Origin: Chthoniobacterales bacterium | GTDB taxonomy: Bacteria > Verrucomicrobiota > Verrucomicrobiia > Chthoniobacterales > UBA10450 | DNA length: 10,071 nt | Direction: 5' to 3' | Assembly: GCA_013695905.1 (NCBI GenBank) | Contig: JACCZQ010000053.1 | Coordinates: 1-10,071, forward strand | Part shown: one piece after another, positions 1 to 6,072 of the stretch | Position numbering within the stretch: position 1 is the first letter of the stretch | Layout: each line of letters starts with the position of its first letter | The notes under the pieces: generated by a model | Database searches by the model: none | Seen by the model: only the letters and a program-made list of their open reading frames with translations | What the model was told of the DNA's origin: nothing | Made by a program: the position numbers and the translations under genes

Positions 1-380
1 GGGAAAACGAGTCGCGGAAACTTTCTCTGCAGCGCGCGATCCTCGCTCACGCAGGCCACACCGAGCTGCTGCGCGAGGGCGACATACTGTGCATCGTAGG
101 CGGTGATCTGCTGCTCGGCCGCGAGCCGGAGCACGCGGACCGGCTCCACCTCCACTTCGCAGCGAAACAGGAGCCGCGCCGCGACCTTCCAGAGCTGCTC
201 TGCTGCTTTCGCATCGAAGCCGCCATGCTGCACCTGCATCGCTAGCACGTTGAGAAATTCCGAGCGCCAGAGCGGCGGGACGCGCCATTGCGGATCGGCG
301 GCGCGGAGAGCGCGCGCGAGTTCCGTCTTGCCGCCTTCGATGAGCAGGTAGGCAACGACGTTGACGTCGACGACGATCAT
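1..380 (-). CDS. vapC: VapC/FitB-type PIN-domain toxin ribonuclease, 3' end cut by window edge
   Basis: The minus-strand frame starts at ATG 380 and is open to the left edge, giving 126 residues; family members are usually about 130-140 residues, so only the last few are missing. It begins MIVVDVNVVAYLL, the usual PIN opening, with the first catalytic acid at D5. The other expected acidic residues are E41 (in WRSEFLNVL), D96 (in TAYDAQYVALA) and D114 (in SEDRAL). The family's usual T-x-D near the end is S-E-D here, a conservative change. Proteins of this family are Mg-dependent ribonucleases that act on tRNA or other RNA and are held inactive by the antitoxin. The start overlaps the antitoxin stop (ATGA at 377-380), so the two are probably translationally coupled. 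The assignment to the PIN toxin family is firm; its RNA target cannot be read from sequence. Confidence 0.9.
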   Translation of the reverse strand, partial: MIVVDVNVVAYLLIEGGKTELARALRAADPQWRVPPLWRSEFLNVLAMQVQHGGFDAKAAEQLWKVAARLLFRCEVEVEPVRVLRLAAEQQITAYDAQYVALAQQLGVACVSEDRALQRKFPRLVF

Positions 381-601
381 GCGCGTCCGCGGCGGACGGC
401 TGCCTTCAGCCACGCATCGGTGAGTGGCCGCGGCGTCGGCATCGGAGGCGGCAACTCTTCCGCCGTGTCAGCTGCACCGGTGACCGCACGCTCGAGGAGA
501 AAAAGCATCTCCTGGTGCATGCTGCGCCGATTCCGCTGCGCCCGCGCCCGCAGCTGTTGATGAAGCTTTTTCGGAACATCCTTGAGCAACACGGAAGGCA
601 T
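377..601 (-). CDS. vapB: FitA/VapB-type ribbon-helix-helix antitoxin
   Basis: This is a 74-residue protein. Residues 2-42 match the FitA-like ribbon-helix-helix pattern: a short beta strand (SVLLKDVP) followed by basic helices (LHQQLRARAQRNRRSM and HQEMLFLLERAV). The C-terminal part (about residues 48-74) is rich in proline and alanine; in this family that part wraps the PIN toxin and blocks its active site. It lies directly upstream of the toxin with a 4-bp ATGA overlap, the usual antitoxin-first order. Family members bind inverted repeats in their own promoter together with the toxin, and a GATAGC/GCTATC repeat sits just upstream (610-637). No clear ribosome binding site precedes the ATG at 601. 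Confidence 0.9.
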   Translation of the reverse strand: MPSVLLKDVPKKLHQQLRARAQRNRRSMHQEMLFLLERAVTGAADTAEELPPPMPTPRPLTDAWLKAAVRRGRA

Positions 602-608
602 GGCAGAA

Positions 609-638
609 TGATAGCTCTTTGGTAGCGAAATGCTATCT
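609..638. promoter_or_regulatory. Putative VapBC/FitAB operator: inverted repeat between vapB and fabG
   Basis: GATAGC at 610-615 and GCTATC at 632-637 form a perfect 6-bp inverted repeat, with arm centres 22 bp apart, close to two helical turns. A third TAGC (623-626) lies 11 bp, one turn, after the TAGC at 612-615. As I recall, the gonococcal FitAB operator uses half-sites containing the same GCTATC/GATAGC core, and the adjacent antitoxin is FitA-like. The arm nearest vapB overlaps a possible -10 hexamer for vapB (TATCAT read on the minus strand, 608-613). Binding is inferred from position and similarity. Confidence 0.5.
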
Positions 639-654
639 CGGATTCCAGAACAGT

Positions 655-1410
655 ATGACTAATCCTCTCGATTTTTCCGGCAAGGTGGTGCTCGTCACCG
701 GCAGCTCGCGCGGCCTTGGCGCGGCGATGATCCAGGCGTTCGGCGCGCGCGGTGCGAAGTGCGTGGTGAACTACGTCGCCGACGCGAACGGGCAAAACAA
801 AGCCGATGCCGAGGGCGTGGCGAAAGAGTTGCAGGAGCCGCTCGTCATCGAGTGTGACGTCACAAATCCGGAGCAGGTGGAGCGCATGATGTCGGAGATC
901 AACGAGAAGCTCGGCGGCCTCGACGTGCTGGTGAACAACTCCGGGATAATCCGCGATCGCACGATGAAAAAGCTAACGCTGGATGAATTTGAAAGCGTGC
1001 TGCGAGTGAATCTCACCGGCACATTTAATGTGACACAAAAAGCGGCCGCAGTGCTGCGCCAGGGCGGGCGCGTCATCAATTTGTCGTCGGTCAGCGGACA
1101 AATGGGCCTGTTCGGCCAGGCGAATTACTCCTCCAGCAAAGCCGCCATCATCGCGTTGACGAAAGTCTCCGCGCGGGAGCTCGCGCGCCAGCAGATCACC
1201 GTCAACGCCATCGCTCCCGGCTTCATCGATGTCGGCATGAGCAAAGGCATGCCCGAAAACGTTACCGCCGGATTCAACAAACAGATCCCGCTCGGCCGCT
1301 TCGGCAAGGCCGAGGAAATTGTGGACGCGGCGCTATTCCTCGCCTCCCCGATGGCCAGCTACATCACGGGTCATGTGTTGAACGTGAACGGTGGGTTCTA
1401 CATGGGTTGA
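655..1410 (+). CDS. fabG: 3-oxoacyl-ACP reductase-like short-chain dehydrogenase (FabG family)
   Basis: This 251-residue protein is a classical short-chain dehydrogenase/reductase and the usual FabG length. The nucleotide-binding motif TGSSRGLG is at residues 15-22, the structural motif NNSG (usually NNAG) at 94-97, and the catalytic tetrad is N119, S145, Y158 and K162 in YSSSK. A PGFIDVGM segment matches the FabG pattern PGFIxTxM, and the C-terminus (HVLNVNGGFYMG) is also typical. FabG uses NADPH to reduce 3-oxoacyl-ACP in fatty-acid elongation. The rest of the fatty-acid cluster (fabD, acpP, fabF) is absent here, so this may be a paralogue acting on polyhydroxyalkanoate or another 3-oxoacyl substrate. 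I chose ATG 655 because family homology begins there; an in-frame TTG at 619 would add 12 unlikely residues and lies inside the operator-like repeat. No Shine-Dalgarno sequence is visible. Confidence 0.88.
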   Translation: MTNPLDFSGKVVLVTGSSRGLGAAMIQAFGARGAKCVVNYVADANGQNKADAEGVAKELQEPLVIECDVTNPEQVERMMSEINEKLGGLDVLVNNSGIIRDRTMKKLTLDEFESVLRVNLTGTFNVTQKAAAVLRQGGRVINLSSVSGQMGLFGQANYSSSKAAIIALTKVSARELARQQITVNAIAPGFIDVGMSKGMPENVTAGFNKQIPLGRFGKAEEIVDAALFLASPMASYITGHVLNVNGGFYMG

Positions 1411-1412
1411 GG

Positions 1413-1574
1413 GGTATCCGTTGCGGCCTCGTAGCTGCTGGCGAAGAGGAGATCCTGCCGCTGCTCGAGCAGAATCTAAAGGTAGATGCTGCGATGGCTT
1501 CCTAGCTGGACATGAACGTGGCGGCGATCACCCGCGATTACCTCGCCCATACCGCATCGCCGGGCGCGCCGTAG
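1413..1574 (+). pseudogene. Remnant of a YciE-family (DUF892) ferritin-like gene, C-terminal part with an in-frame amber codon
   Basis: One frame starting just after the fabG stop reads GLVAAGEEEILPLLEQNL, then KVDAAMAS, a TAG at 1503-1505, then LDMNVAAITRDYLAHTASPG and a second TAG at 1572-1574. This follows the C-terminal helix of YciE/YciF proteins; E. coli YciE, from memory, has ADWLIQNIPQTTEKFL where this frame has AS-stop-LDMNVAAITRDYL. The stop falls exactly where that family has tryptophan, consistent with a TGG to TAG change. No start codon or N-terminal ferritin-like domain precedes it, because the fabG stop is only a few bases away. It is therefore a truncated, decayed remnant. The identification rests on about 45 residues, so confidence is moderate. 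Confidence 0.5.
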
Positions 1575-1613
1575 GTCTCGCGTGGCACTGCCAGCTGCGT
1601 CTGCTCGCGCGGC

Positions 1614-2621
1614 CTAACGAATCGGCGGCGGCGTGGCGCGCGGAACGGGCTGGCGCGCTGGCGCCCGGCGCAGGATTGGTCCGGTATTGCCGCCCGCGGA
1701 CTGGGACGGCGGTGCAGTGGTCACGCCACCGACACCTGTCGTCCTCCCGCCGGGAACCCGGCCGCCGCCCGGGGGAGTGTTGCCACCGGGATCGTTCGGG
1801 GCCCCACCGGTGGCGGGTCGGCCGGGGTCGTTAGTACCACCCGGATTTCGCCCACCGGGTCCCCGCGGCGGAATGCCCCCACCCGGAAACGGCAACCCGA
1901 CTGACACGATCGGCGGACGCCCGCCACCCACCGGTTGCCCCTGGTAAACGGTTTCATCTCCCGGCCCGCGCCGGCCGCGATCGCGCGCTGCCGCCGCGAT
2001 CAGATCCCGGCTCGGCAGCGGCCCGAAGCCGGTGATGAGCGGATGCTTTTTCATCAGGTCGTTCAGGTCGATATCGACCGGCTGCCCGAGAGTAGTGGCC
2101 CCCGCCGGCACCTCCAGCATCTGCCCGGCACGCAGGTCGCGCGTCTGGCTCCGGTTCCGCACCAGCGCGATGCGGGCGCTGCCCTCCAGCACCATGAGCT
2201 TGCTGCGGCCGGCGCGGTTCGCCTCCACGATTAATGTGGTGCCGGTGACCGCCACAGTCACAGCGCGCCCGCGGATGTTTGCCCCGCCGGAACTCCTCGG
2301 CACCCGCAGCAGCACCGAGCCGTTCTCCAGCTGCACGTTCCGGCCTGCCTTGGTGAAACTGAAGATGGTGTTCGCGCCGAGGCGGGTGAGCGTCAGGTCG
2401 TTAAAGGTGAGTTCCGAGCGAGCGTTGCCCCCGGTGCGCACGCCGACGCCTTCCTTTACCTGATCGTTCAAAGCCGCTGGACGCGCCGCCGCGTCAAAGG
2501 GGAGCAGATTGACTTCACGCACGATCCTCGTGACGCGGCCATCGGTCGCGGCAGCCTTAGTGGAGACGATGCCGGCCGCGAGGAACGTGGCGCCGACGCT
2601 ACAAAGAAGAAGCTTTTTCAT
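1614..2621 (-). CDS. Exported FecR-domain protein with a Pro/Gly-rich C-terminal tail
   Basis: This 335-residue protein has three parts. Residues 1-25 are a signal peptide (MKKLLLCSVGATFLAAGIVS, then cleavage near TKAAA). A FecR-like beta-rich domain covers about residues 57-165, with the recognisable runs GVGVRTGGNARSELTF, LTLTRLGANTIFSF, LENGSVLLRVP, AVTVAVTGTTLIVE and LRAGQMLEV. From about residue 220 to the end is a disordered tail very rich in Gly, Pro and Arg. Classical FecR relays ferric citrate signals to an ECF sigma factor, but this protein has no N-terminal cytoplasmic segment and no sigma factor or TonB receptor nearby. It is more likely one of the stand-alone periplasmic or envelope FecR-domain proteins, with unknown function. 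I chose ATG 2621 because the signal peptide begins there; an in-frame ATG at 2663 would add 14 polar residues. The GC-rich tail also leaves the opposite strand open by chance. Confidence 0.82.
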   Translation of the reverse strand: MKKLLLCSVGATFLAAGIVSTKAAATDGRVTRIVREVNLLPFDAAARPAALNDQVKEGVGVRTGGNARSELTFNDLTLTRLGANTIFSFTKAGRNVQLENGSVLLRVPRSSGGANIRGRAVTVAVTGTTLIVEANRAGRSKLMVLEGSARIALVRNRSQTRDLRAGQMLEVPAGATTLGQPVDIDLNDLMKKHPLITGFGPLPSRDLIAAAARDRGRRGPGDETVYQGQPVGGGRPPIVSVGLPFPGGGIPPRGPGGRNPGGTNDPGRPATGGAPNDPGGNTPPGGGRVPGGRTTGVGGVTTAPPSQSAGGNTGPILRRAPARQPVPRATPPPIR

Positions 2622-3053
2622 GCGGTGGAGGGTTCGCCCCCACGGCTGCCGATACAACGGCATCTCGTCGAGGCCATTGCCAGAATGCCCAACTCGTCCG
2701 GCGATGTCGAGCCTGAACTCCTACCCTGCCTTCGTCGCGGTCGCGGCACGGCGAGTGCCGATAGGCCACCGAGAAGTAGAGTCAGAACAGCCCGTGCGCG
2801 ATCGCCACGTGCACTTCATTCGAGTCGTCGCCAAGCCCCATGGCGAATGTGAAATAGTTCAACCCGTAAAACGGGAGCGCCGGGGCGGAATTTCGATTGC
2901 GCCCGTTCCTCCAGCTCCTCATACGATTCGAAATTCTTCGGGGCCTCCATCTTCATGCGAACCAAATCGCACGGACGCCGCTTGTGTCATCCTGCGGTGC
3001 TGTTCTCCGGCGGGTGGAAATTTTTCCGTTCTCGACCTGCTCCGGCGGCTCGT
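2622..3053. other. Stretch without an intact recognised gene
   Basis: About 430 bp separate the start of the minus-strand FecR gene from the proposed start of the plus-strand doxX-like gene. Plus-strand frames here are long, but they are Arg/Pro-rich and show no domain signal, as expected for chance frames in GC-rich DNA. The only coding-like signal is the possible frameshifted minus-strand gene at 2782-2956. Promoters for the two divergent genes should lie here, but I see no convincing -35/-10 pair and no T-tract terminator. Confidence 0.5.
2782..2956 (-). pseudogene. Possible small gene broken by a frameshift, unrecognised
   Basis: On the minus strand an ATG at 2956 opens a frame reading MKMEAPKNFESYEELEERAQ, with GC-rich third codon positions. 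That frame then becomes unconvincing and stops at 2816-2818. The neighbouring frame (stop at 2782-2784) takes over with a clean protein-like run, PFYGLNYFTFAMGLGDDSN followed by EVHVAIAHGLF. Joining the two with a shift around 2880-2900 gives a plausible protein of about 58 residues. I do not recognise a family. Either a small gene has decayed or one of the two frames is a genuine short gene; the evidence is codon use and residue texture only. Confidence 0.28.
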
Positions 3054-3518
3054 GTGAAATCGGCCACCGTGGACCTGACCAGCTATCTCACCGCCACCAC
3101 CCCATTCCTGTTCGACCTCGCGCTGCTCATCCTGCGGGTGGCGCTCGGCGTCTGTTTTGTCGTTCATGGGCTGGGAAAACTCGGCCTCGTGGGGCCTGGG
3201 AACATGGCGGGATTTACCGGTTGGCTGCAGTCGCTGGGGCTCCCCTTCCCTGCTCTGCAGGCGCGCGTGGCGATGTTGTCGGAACTCGTGGGCGGGGCGC
3301 TGATCACCGTGGGCCTCGGGACGCGTCTGGCGGCACTCTTTTGCCTCATCGCGATGATCGTAGCGGCGACGATTGGCCATAAAGGCGGCGGCTATTTGAT
3401 TACGAACGATCCTCCGGGTAACGAGTACGCGCTGAACCTCGCGATTCTGATGGTGGTGCTGATCCTCGTCGGACCCGGGAGCTTGTCACTCGATCACCTG
3501 CTCTTCGCCGGCCGCTGA
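3054..3518 (+). CDS. DoxX-family integral membrane protein
   Basis: With a GTG start at 3054 this is a 154-residue protein, the usual size for DoxX/DoxD-like proteins. Four hydrophobic helices are visible: about residues 20-40 (LALLILRVALGVCFVVHG), 70-92 (MLSELVGGALITVGLG), 97-113 (LFCLIAMIVAATIG) and 130-148 (ALNLAILMVVLILVG). The HGLGKL motif at the end of helix 1 is characteristic of the family. DoxX relatives are inner-membrane proteins linked to thiosulfate:quinone oxidation in archaea and to oxidative-stress or redox functions in bacteria; the function of this copy is not evident. The frame is open back to ATG 2955, but the added 33 residues are basic and unlike the family, so a GTG at 3054 or 3069 is preferred. 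No clear ribosome binding site supports either. Confidence 0.8.
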   Translation: MKSATVDLTSYLTATTPFLFDLALLILRVALGVCFVVHGLGKLGLVGPGNMAGFTGWLQSLGLPFPALQARVAMLSELVGGALITVGLGTRLAALFCLIAMIVAATIGHKGGGYLITNDPPGNEYALNLAILMVVLILVGPGSLSLDHLLFAGR

Positions 3519-3590
3519 TCGGACCGGCTCCGGGAGGGAATCAACGCGAATAGAAGCGCGCGCCGGGCCGTTGCGAAACGAACCTCAAGC

Positions 3591-3998
3591 GTGGTCCCGC
3601 AGAATCGAGCTATCCATGTGCTGTGCATCGATGACGATGTGCTGGTGCTTTCCCTCGTCGCCGAGGCGCTCGGGGCAGCGGGAATGCAGGTGGAGACGGC
3701 GGTGGATGGCAGCCATGCGTTACAGAAAATCGCCATGGCCGAGCCGCCTTACGATGTCCTCATCGTTGACGCGCGGATGCCGAATCTCGATGGCTGGCGG
3801 CTCGTGATGCACGCCCGGTCCGGCGGCTTCAATGGCAAGATCATCATCTTCTCCGCGCATCTCGATGAGCACGAGCAGCAGCGCTACGAGGATTTGATGA
3901 TCGACCGCATCATCGAGAAACCGCCGGCCGCCGGCGAGCTCGTCGCCGCCGTGCAGGAGCTCGCGCAACCGGGCGTGACCGTGCCGGGCACGATGTAA
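3591..3998 (+). CDS. Single-domain (CheY-like) response regulator
   Basis: This 135-residue protein is a receiver domain with no output domain. It shows the acidic pocket D14-D15-D16 (VLCIDDD), the phospho-acceptor D60 (DVLIVDARMPNLDGW), the switch Ser S88 (IIIFSAH) and the conserved K110 before P111 (IIEKP). Such proteins are phosphorylated by a sensor kinase and act through protein contacts in the cytoplasm. No histidine kinase lies in the window, so it is an orphan here. The start is a GTG at 3591; the frame is open further upstream but offers no ATG, and family homology begins about seven residues into the chosen protein. It lies 72 bp after doxX and 40 bp before the GYF_2 gene, with which it may share a transcript. 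Confidence 0.85.
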   Translation: MVPQNRAIHVLCIDDDVLVLSLVAEALGAAGMQVETAVDGSHALQKIAMAEPPYDVLIVDARMPNLDGWRLVMHARSGGFNGKIIIFSAHLDEHEQQRYEDLMIDRIIEKPPAAGELVAAVQELAQPGVTVPGTM

Positions 3999-4038
3999 GG
4001 TTTGCCATCGCCGCGCCGAGTGCGGTAGCAATCGGCAG

Positions 4039-4968
4039 GTGAATGTTTACATCGCACGCGATGGCGTCGAACTCGGAGAATTTCCGGGGAGCGAACTCGC
4101 GAAGCGTGCGCGGGCCGGGGAGCTGTGGCCGACCGACTACTATTGGATCGAGGGCATGGACTCCTGGCTGCTGCTGGGCGATCGGCTCCCGCCCGAGACC
4201 TGGCAACAGCAGGAGAAAACTCCACCGGTTGCGGCTCCTGCGCCGGCTCCGGTAGAGGCCGCGCCGAAAGTTCCGGATCCCGCCACGCCTGCGCCTCCCG
4301 GCGTCGTTCCGGAAGTCGTCGCCGAGCCGGCGGTTGAATCGAAAGACAACGCAGAGTCCGAAGCAGCGGATGAATTTTTCCCCGTCCTGCCAGCCGCGCC
4401 CGCCGCGCCTCTCCCGTTCGCGCTGCCGGCACGTCGCACCACGCTGCTGGTGGGCGGCATCCTGGCCGCCGTTCTGGTGCTGGCGATCGGCGCGTTTTTT
4501 CTGTTTTCGGAGCGCGACGATCCAGCAAATCCACCGCTGCGGTTGCGGCCCACGCCGACTCCCGCGCCCCCGATCGATCGGAAAACGGATCTTGCCGATC
4601 GCGATCGCGCCGCAGCCGTCCTCAGGGAGCGGATCGAACAACTGCCGATCCGCGCCACGCCGCCGCAGAACTTGTTCTATTTCGATCTGCGGGTGCGGAT
4701 GGGTCCCTCCTCCCGGCACGGCTCACGCTGGACTGCGGTGCTCACAGGCACCGAGAACACTGTGGATCCGGAAGCTGACAAGCCGATCCGCCAGACGAAA
4801 TTCACGCTGACGACTGATTACCGCGGCGATGCGTGGACCTACCTCAGCTACGAAGCTGTGGTCACCGATCTGCTCACGCTCGATGGCATGGCAGTGAAAC
4901 ACGCGGCCGACGCGGAGGCGCCACCCAGCCTCGCCACGATCCTCGGCCTCCGCATTGAGTCGCAGTAG
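4039..4968 (+). CDS. GYF_2-domain membrane protein with Pro/Ala-rich linker and extracytoplasmic C-terminal domain
   Basis: This is a 309-residue protein starting at GTG 4039. Residues 2-48 match the GYF_2 domain: YIARDGVELGEF, SELAKRARAGELWPTDYYW and IEGMDSWLLL, with the aromatic and W positions typical of the family. A long Pro/Ala-rich acidic linker covers about 60-130. A single transmembrane helix at 134-156 (LLVGGILAAVLVLAIGAFFL) follows RR at 132-133, which predicts the GYF_2 domain inside and the C-terminus outside. The outer part (about 160-309) has a Pro/Thr spacer and then a beta-rich region with no family I recognise. GYF-type domains bind proline-rich peptides, so the linker could be a self- or partner-ligand; this is inference. 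The response regulator 40 bp upstream may be a functional partner. Confidence 0.75.
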   Translation: MNVYIARDGVELGEFPGSELAKRARAGELWPTDYYWIEGMDSWLLLGDRLPPETWQQQEKTPPVAAPAPAPVEAAPKVPDPATPAPPGVVPEVVAEPAVESKDNAESEAADEFFPVLPAAPAAPLPFALPARRTTLLVGGILAAVLVLAIGAFFLFSERDDPANPPLRLRPTPTPAPPIDRKTDLADRDRAAAVLRERIEQLPIRATPPQNLFYFDLRVRMGPSSRHGSRWTAVLTGTENTVDPEADKPIRQTKFTLTTDYRGDAWTYLSYEAVVTDLLTLDGMAVKHAADAEAPPSLATILGLRIESQ

Positions 4969-5081
4969 GATGCCGACTGCGCGGCACCGCTACGCAGCGG
5001 GGTGGTAGGTGAATTCCTGATTTCGCGGCGGGATCGTAGTTCGTCGCAACCCGGGCGCGGATTCGGTGTTATGATCTGAGC

Positions 5082-5324
5082 ATGAAGACTCTCCCCTTGC
5101 TACTTCTCGCGGCGGTCCTTGTCACCGGCTGCACCTCCACTACCACCACGACCACTCGCAGCACCCGCACGACGGCGGAAGCGCAAACCGGCATGACTCC
5201 GGAAGAACGGCGCATCGGTAACCGCCGCTCCTACAGTCACGACGACCTGCAGAAGACAGGTCACCCGACCCTGGGCGGTGCGCTGCAGACGGTCGATCCT
5301 TCCGTTTACATCTCGGGCCGGTAG
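5082..5324 (+). CDS. Small predicted lipoprotein, 80 residues
   Basis: The protein begins MKTLPLLLLAAVLVTGC, a lipoprotein signal peptide with lipobox VTGC and lipidated C17. A Thr/Ser/Arg-rich flexible spacer follows (about 18-33), then a short conserved-looking tail with MTPEERRIGNRRSYSHDDLQ and a GHPTLGGAL segment. It is probably anchored to the outer or inner membrane, facing the periplasm; S18 at position +2 would favour the outer membrane by the E. coli rule. I recognise no domain family. The 113 bp upstream hold a TATGAT hexamer (5070-5075) only 6 bases before the ATG, with no Shine-Dalgarno sequence. Confidence 0.75.
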   Translation: MKTLPLLLLAAVLVTGCTSTTTTTTRSTRTTAEAQTGMTPEERRIGNRRSYSHDDLQKTGHPTLGGALQTVDPSVYISGR

Positions 5325-5474
5325 GCCAGGCGCAATTCTGCAGCGCGACGCAAGCTTGCCGGGCACACGGGCGGGACGTTTGGACAGATCGCCGTGCATG
5401 AATTCGAAGGCGCGGATTGCAGTCGTGCGACGGTGTTGCTCGACCACCCGCCGCTTCGTTGCTAAAGCAGAAAG

Positions 5475-5927
5475 ATGAAAGACCCCGATCGCGTCGCCGC
5501 TCACACTGCTGAGAGCACTAACGCTTGGATCAAACGCGCCGCCGAACGCCGCGTCGCGCGGCACGCAGCCGACAAAAAGCCCGCGCTCACCCGCCGAATC
5601 CAGGAGTTGGAGAACGAATGGGATATCGAGCGGTATCTGGAGATGAATGCCTCCGCCCTCGCCTTCACAGGTGTCATGCTCGGGCTGTTCAAGGATCGGC
5701 GTTTCTTTCTCGTGCCGTGTCTGGTTCTGCCGTTTCTCTTTCAGCACGCGGTGCAGGGCTGGTGCCCGCCGATTCCGTTTTTCCGGAAGAGGGGCGTCCG
5801 CACCCGCCGCGAAATCGAGACCGAGAAAAACGCGCTGAAGGCTTTGCGCGGCGACTTCGGCGACGTCTCTGCGACCGCCGCACCGCGAGAGCGCGCCCGC
5901 GCCGCCTGGCAGGCTGCGAATCGCTGA
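5475..5927 (+). CDS. DUF2892 (YgaP-like transmembrane) family protein
   Basis: This is a 150-residue protein. A basic, helical N-terminus (1-45) leads into the family signature: ERYLEMNASALAFTGVMLG, then DRRFFLVPCLVLPFLFQHA and VQGWCPPIPFFRKRGVRTR, ending with EIETEKNALKALRGDF. The hydrophobic stretches at about 58-72 and 76-94 form two short membrane helices, and C97 lies in the conserved GWCPP motif. In YgaP such a segment is attached to a rhodanese domain; stand-alone versions like this are common and have no established role. The start ATG at 5475 is preceded by AGAAAG, at best a weak ribosome binding site. The C-terminal tail (about 129-150) is Ala/Arg-rich and probably disordered. Confidence 0.8.
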   Translation: MKDPDRVAAHTAESTNAWIKRAAERRVARHAADKKPALTRRIQELENEWDIERYLEMNASALAFTGVMLGLFKDRRFFLVPCLVLPFLFQHAVQGWCPPIPFFRKRGVRTRREIETEKNALKALRGDFGDVSATAAPRERARAAWQAANR

Positions 5928-6072
5928 GCGGGCGCTGCTGTTTAGCCACGGCACGGATCCGCGCGTGTCGCCAGCTGCCGCGGCTGCCGCGACGCCGCAT
6001 GCCGCCGCCGGCGGCAGATCACGGCACACCATCGAAGTTGCGACGCCATCTCTTTCCTGTTCAGTCTCCCGC

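Noticed and set aside
619..654. Upstream TTG start for the fabG-like gene
   Set aside because: It would add 12 residues not seen in the family and would begin inside the operator-like repeat.
1633..1947. Plus-strand Pro/Gly-rich open frame
   Set aside because: It is the complement of the Gly/Pro-rich tail of the FecR-domain protein; the repeats of G and P codons read as P and G codons on the other strand.
2509..3057. 182-codon plus-strand open frame
   Set aside because: It overlaps the start of the FecR gene antisense and the upstream gap, and its Arg/Pro-rich translation has no recognisable domain.
4002..4031. Interrupted hairpin (TTGC/GCAA with CCGC/GCGG) after the response regulator
   Set aside because: The stem is short with an uneven internal loop and no T-tract, and it overlaps the region just before the next gene's start.
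4987..5000. CCGCT/AGCGG hairpin after the GYF_2 gene
   Set aside because: It has only a 5-bp stem and no T-tract, too weak to call a terminator.
6004..6015. GCCGCCGGCGGC palindrome before the protease gene as a terminator
   Set aside because: There is no following T-tract and the surrounding DNA is extremely GC-rich, so such palindromes are expected by chance.
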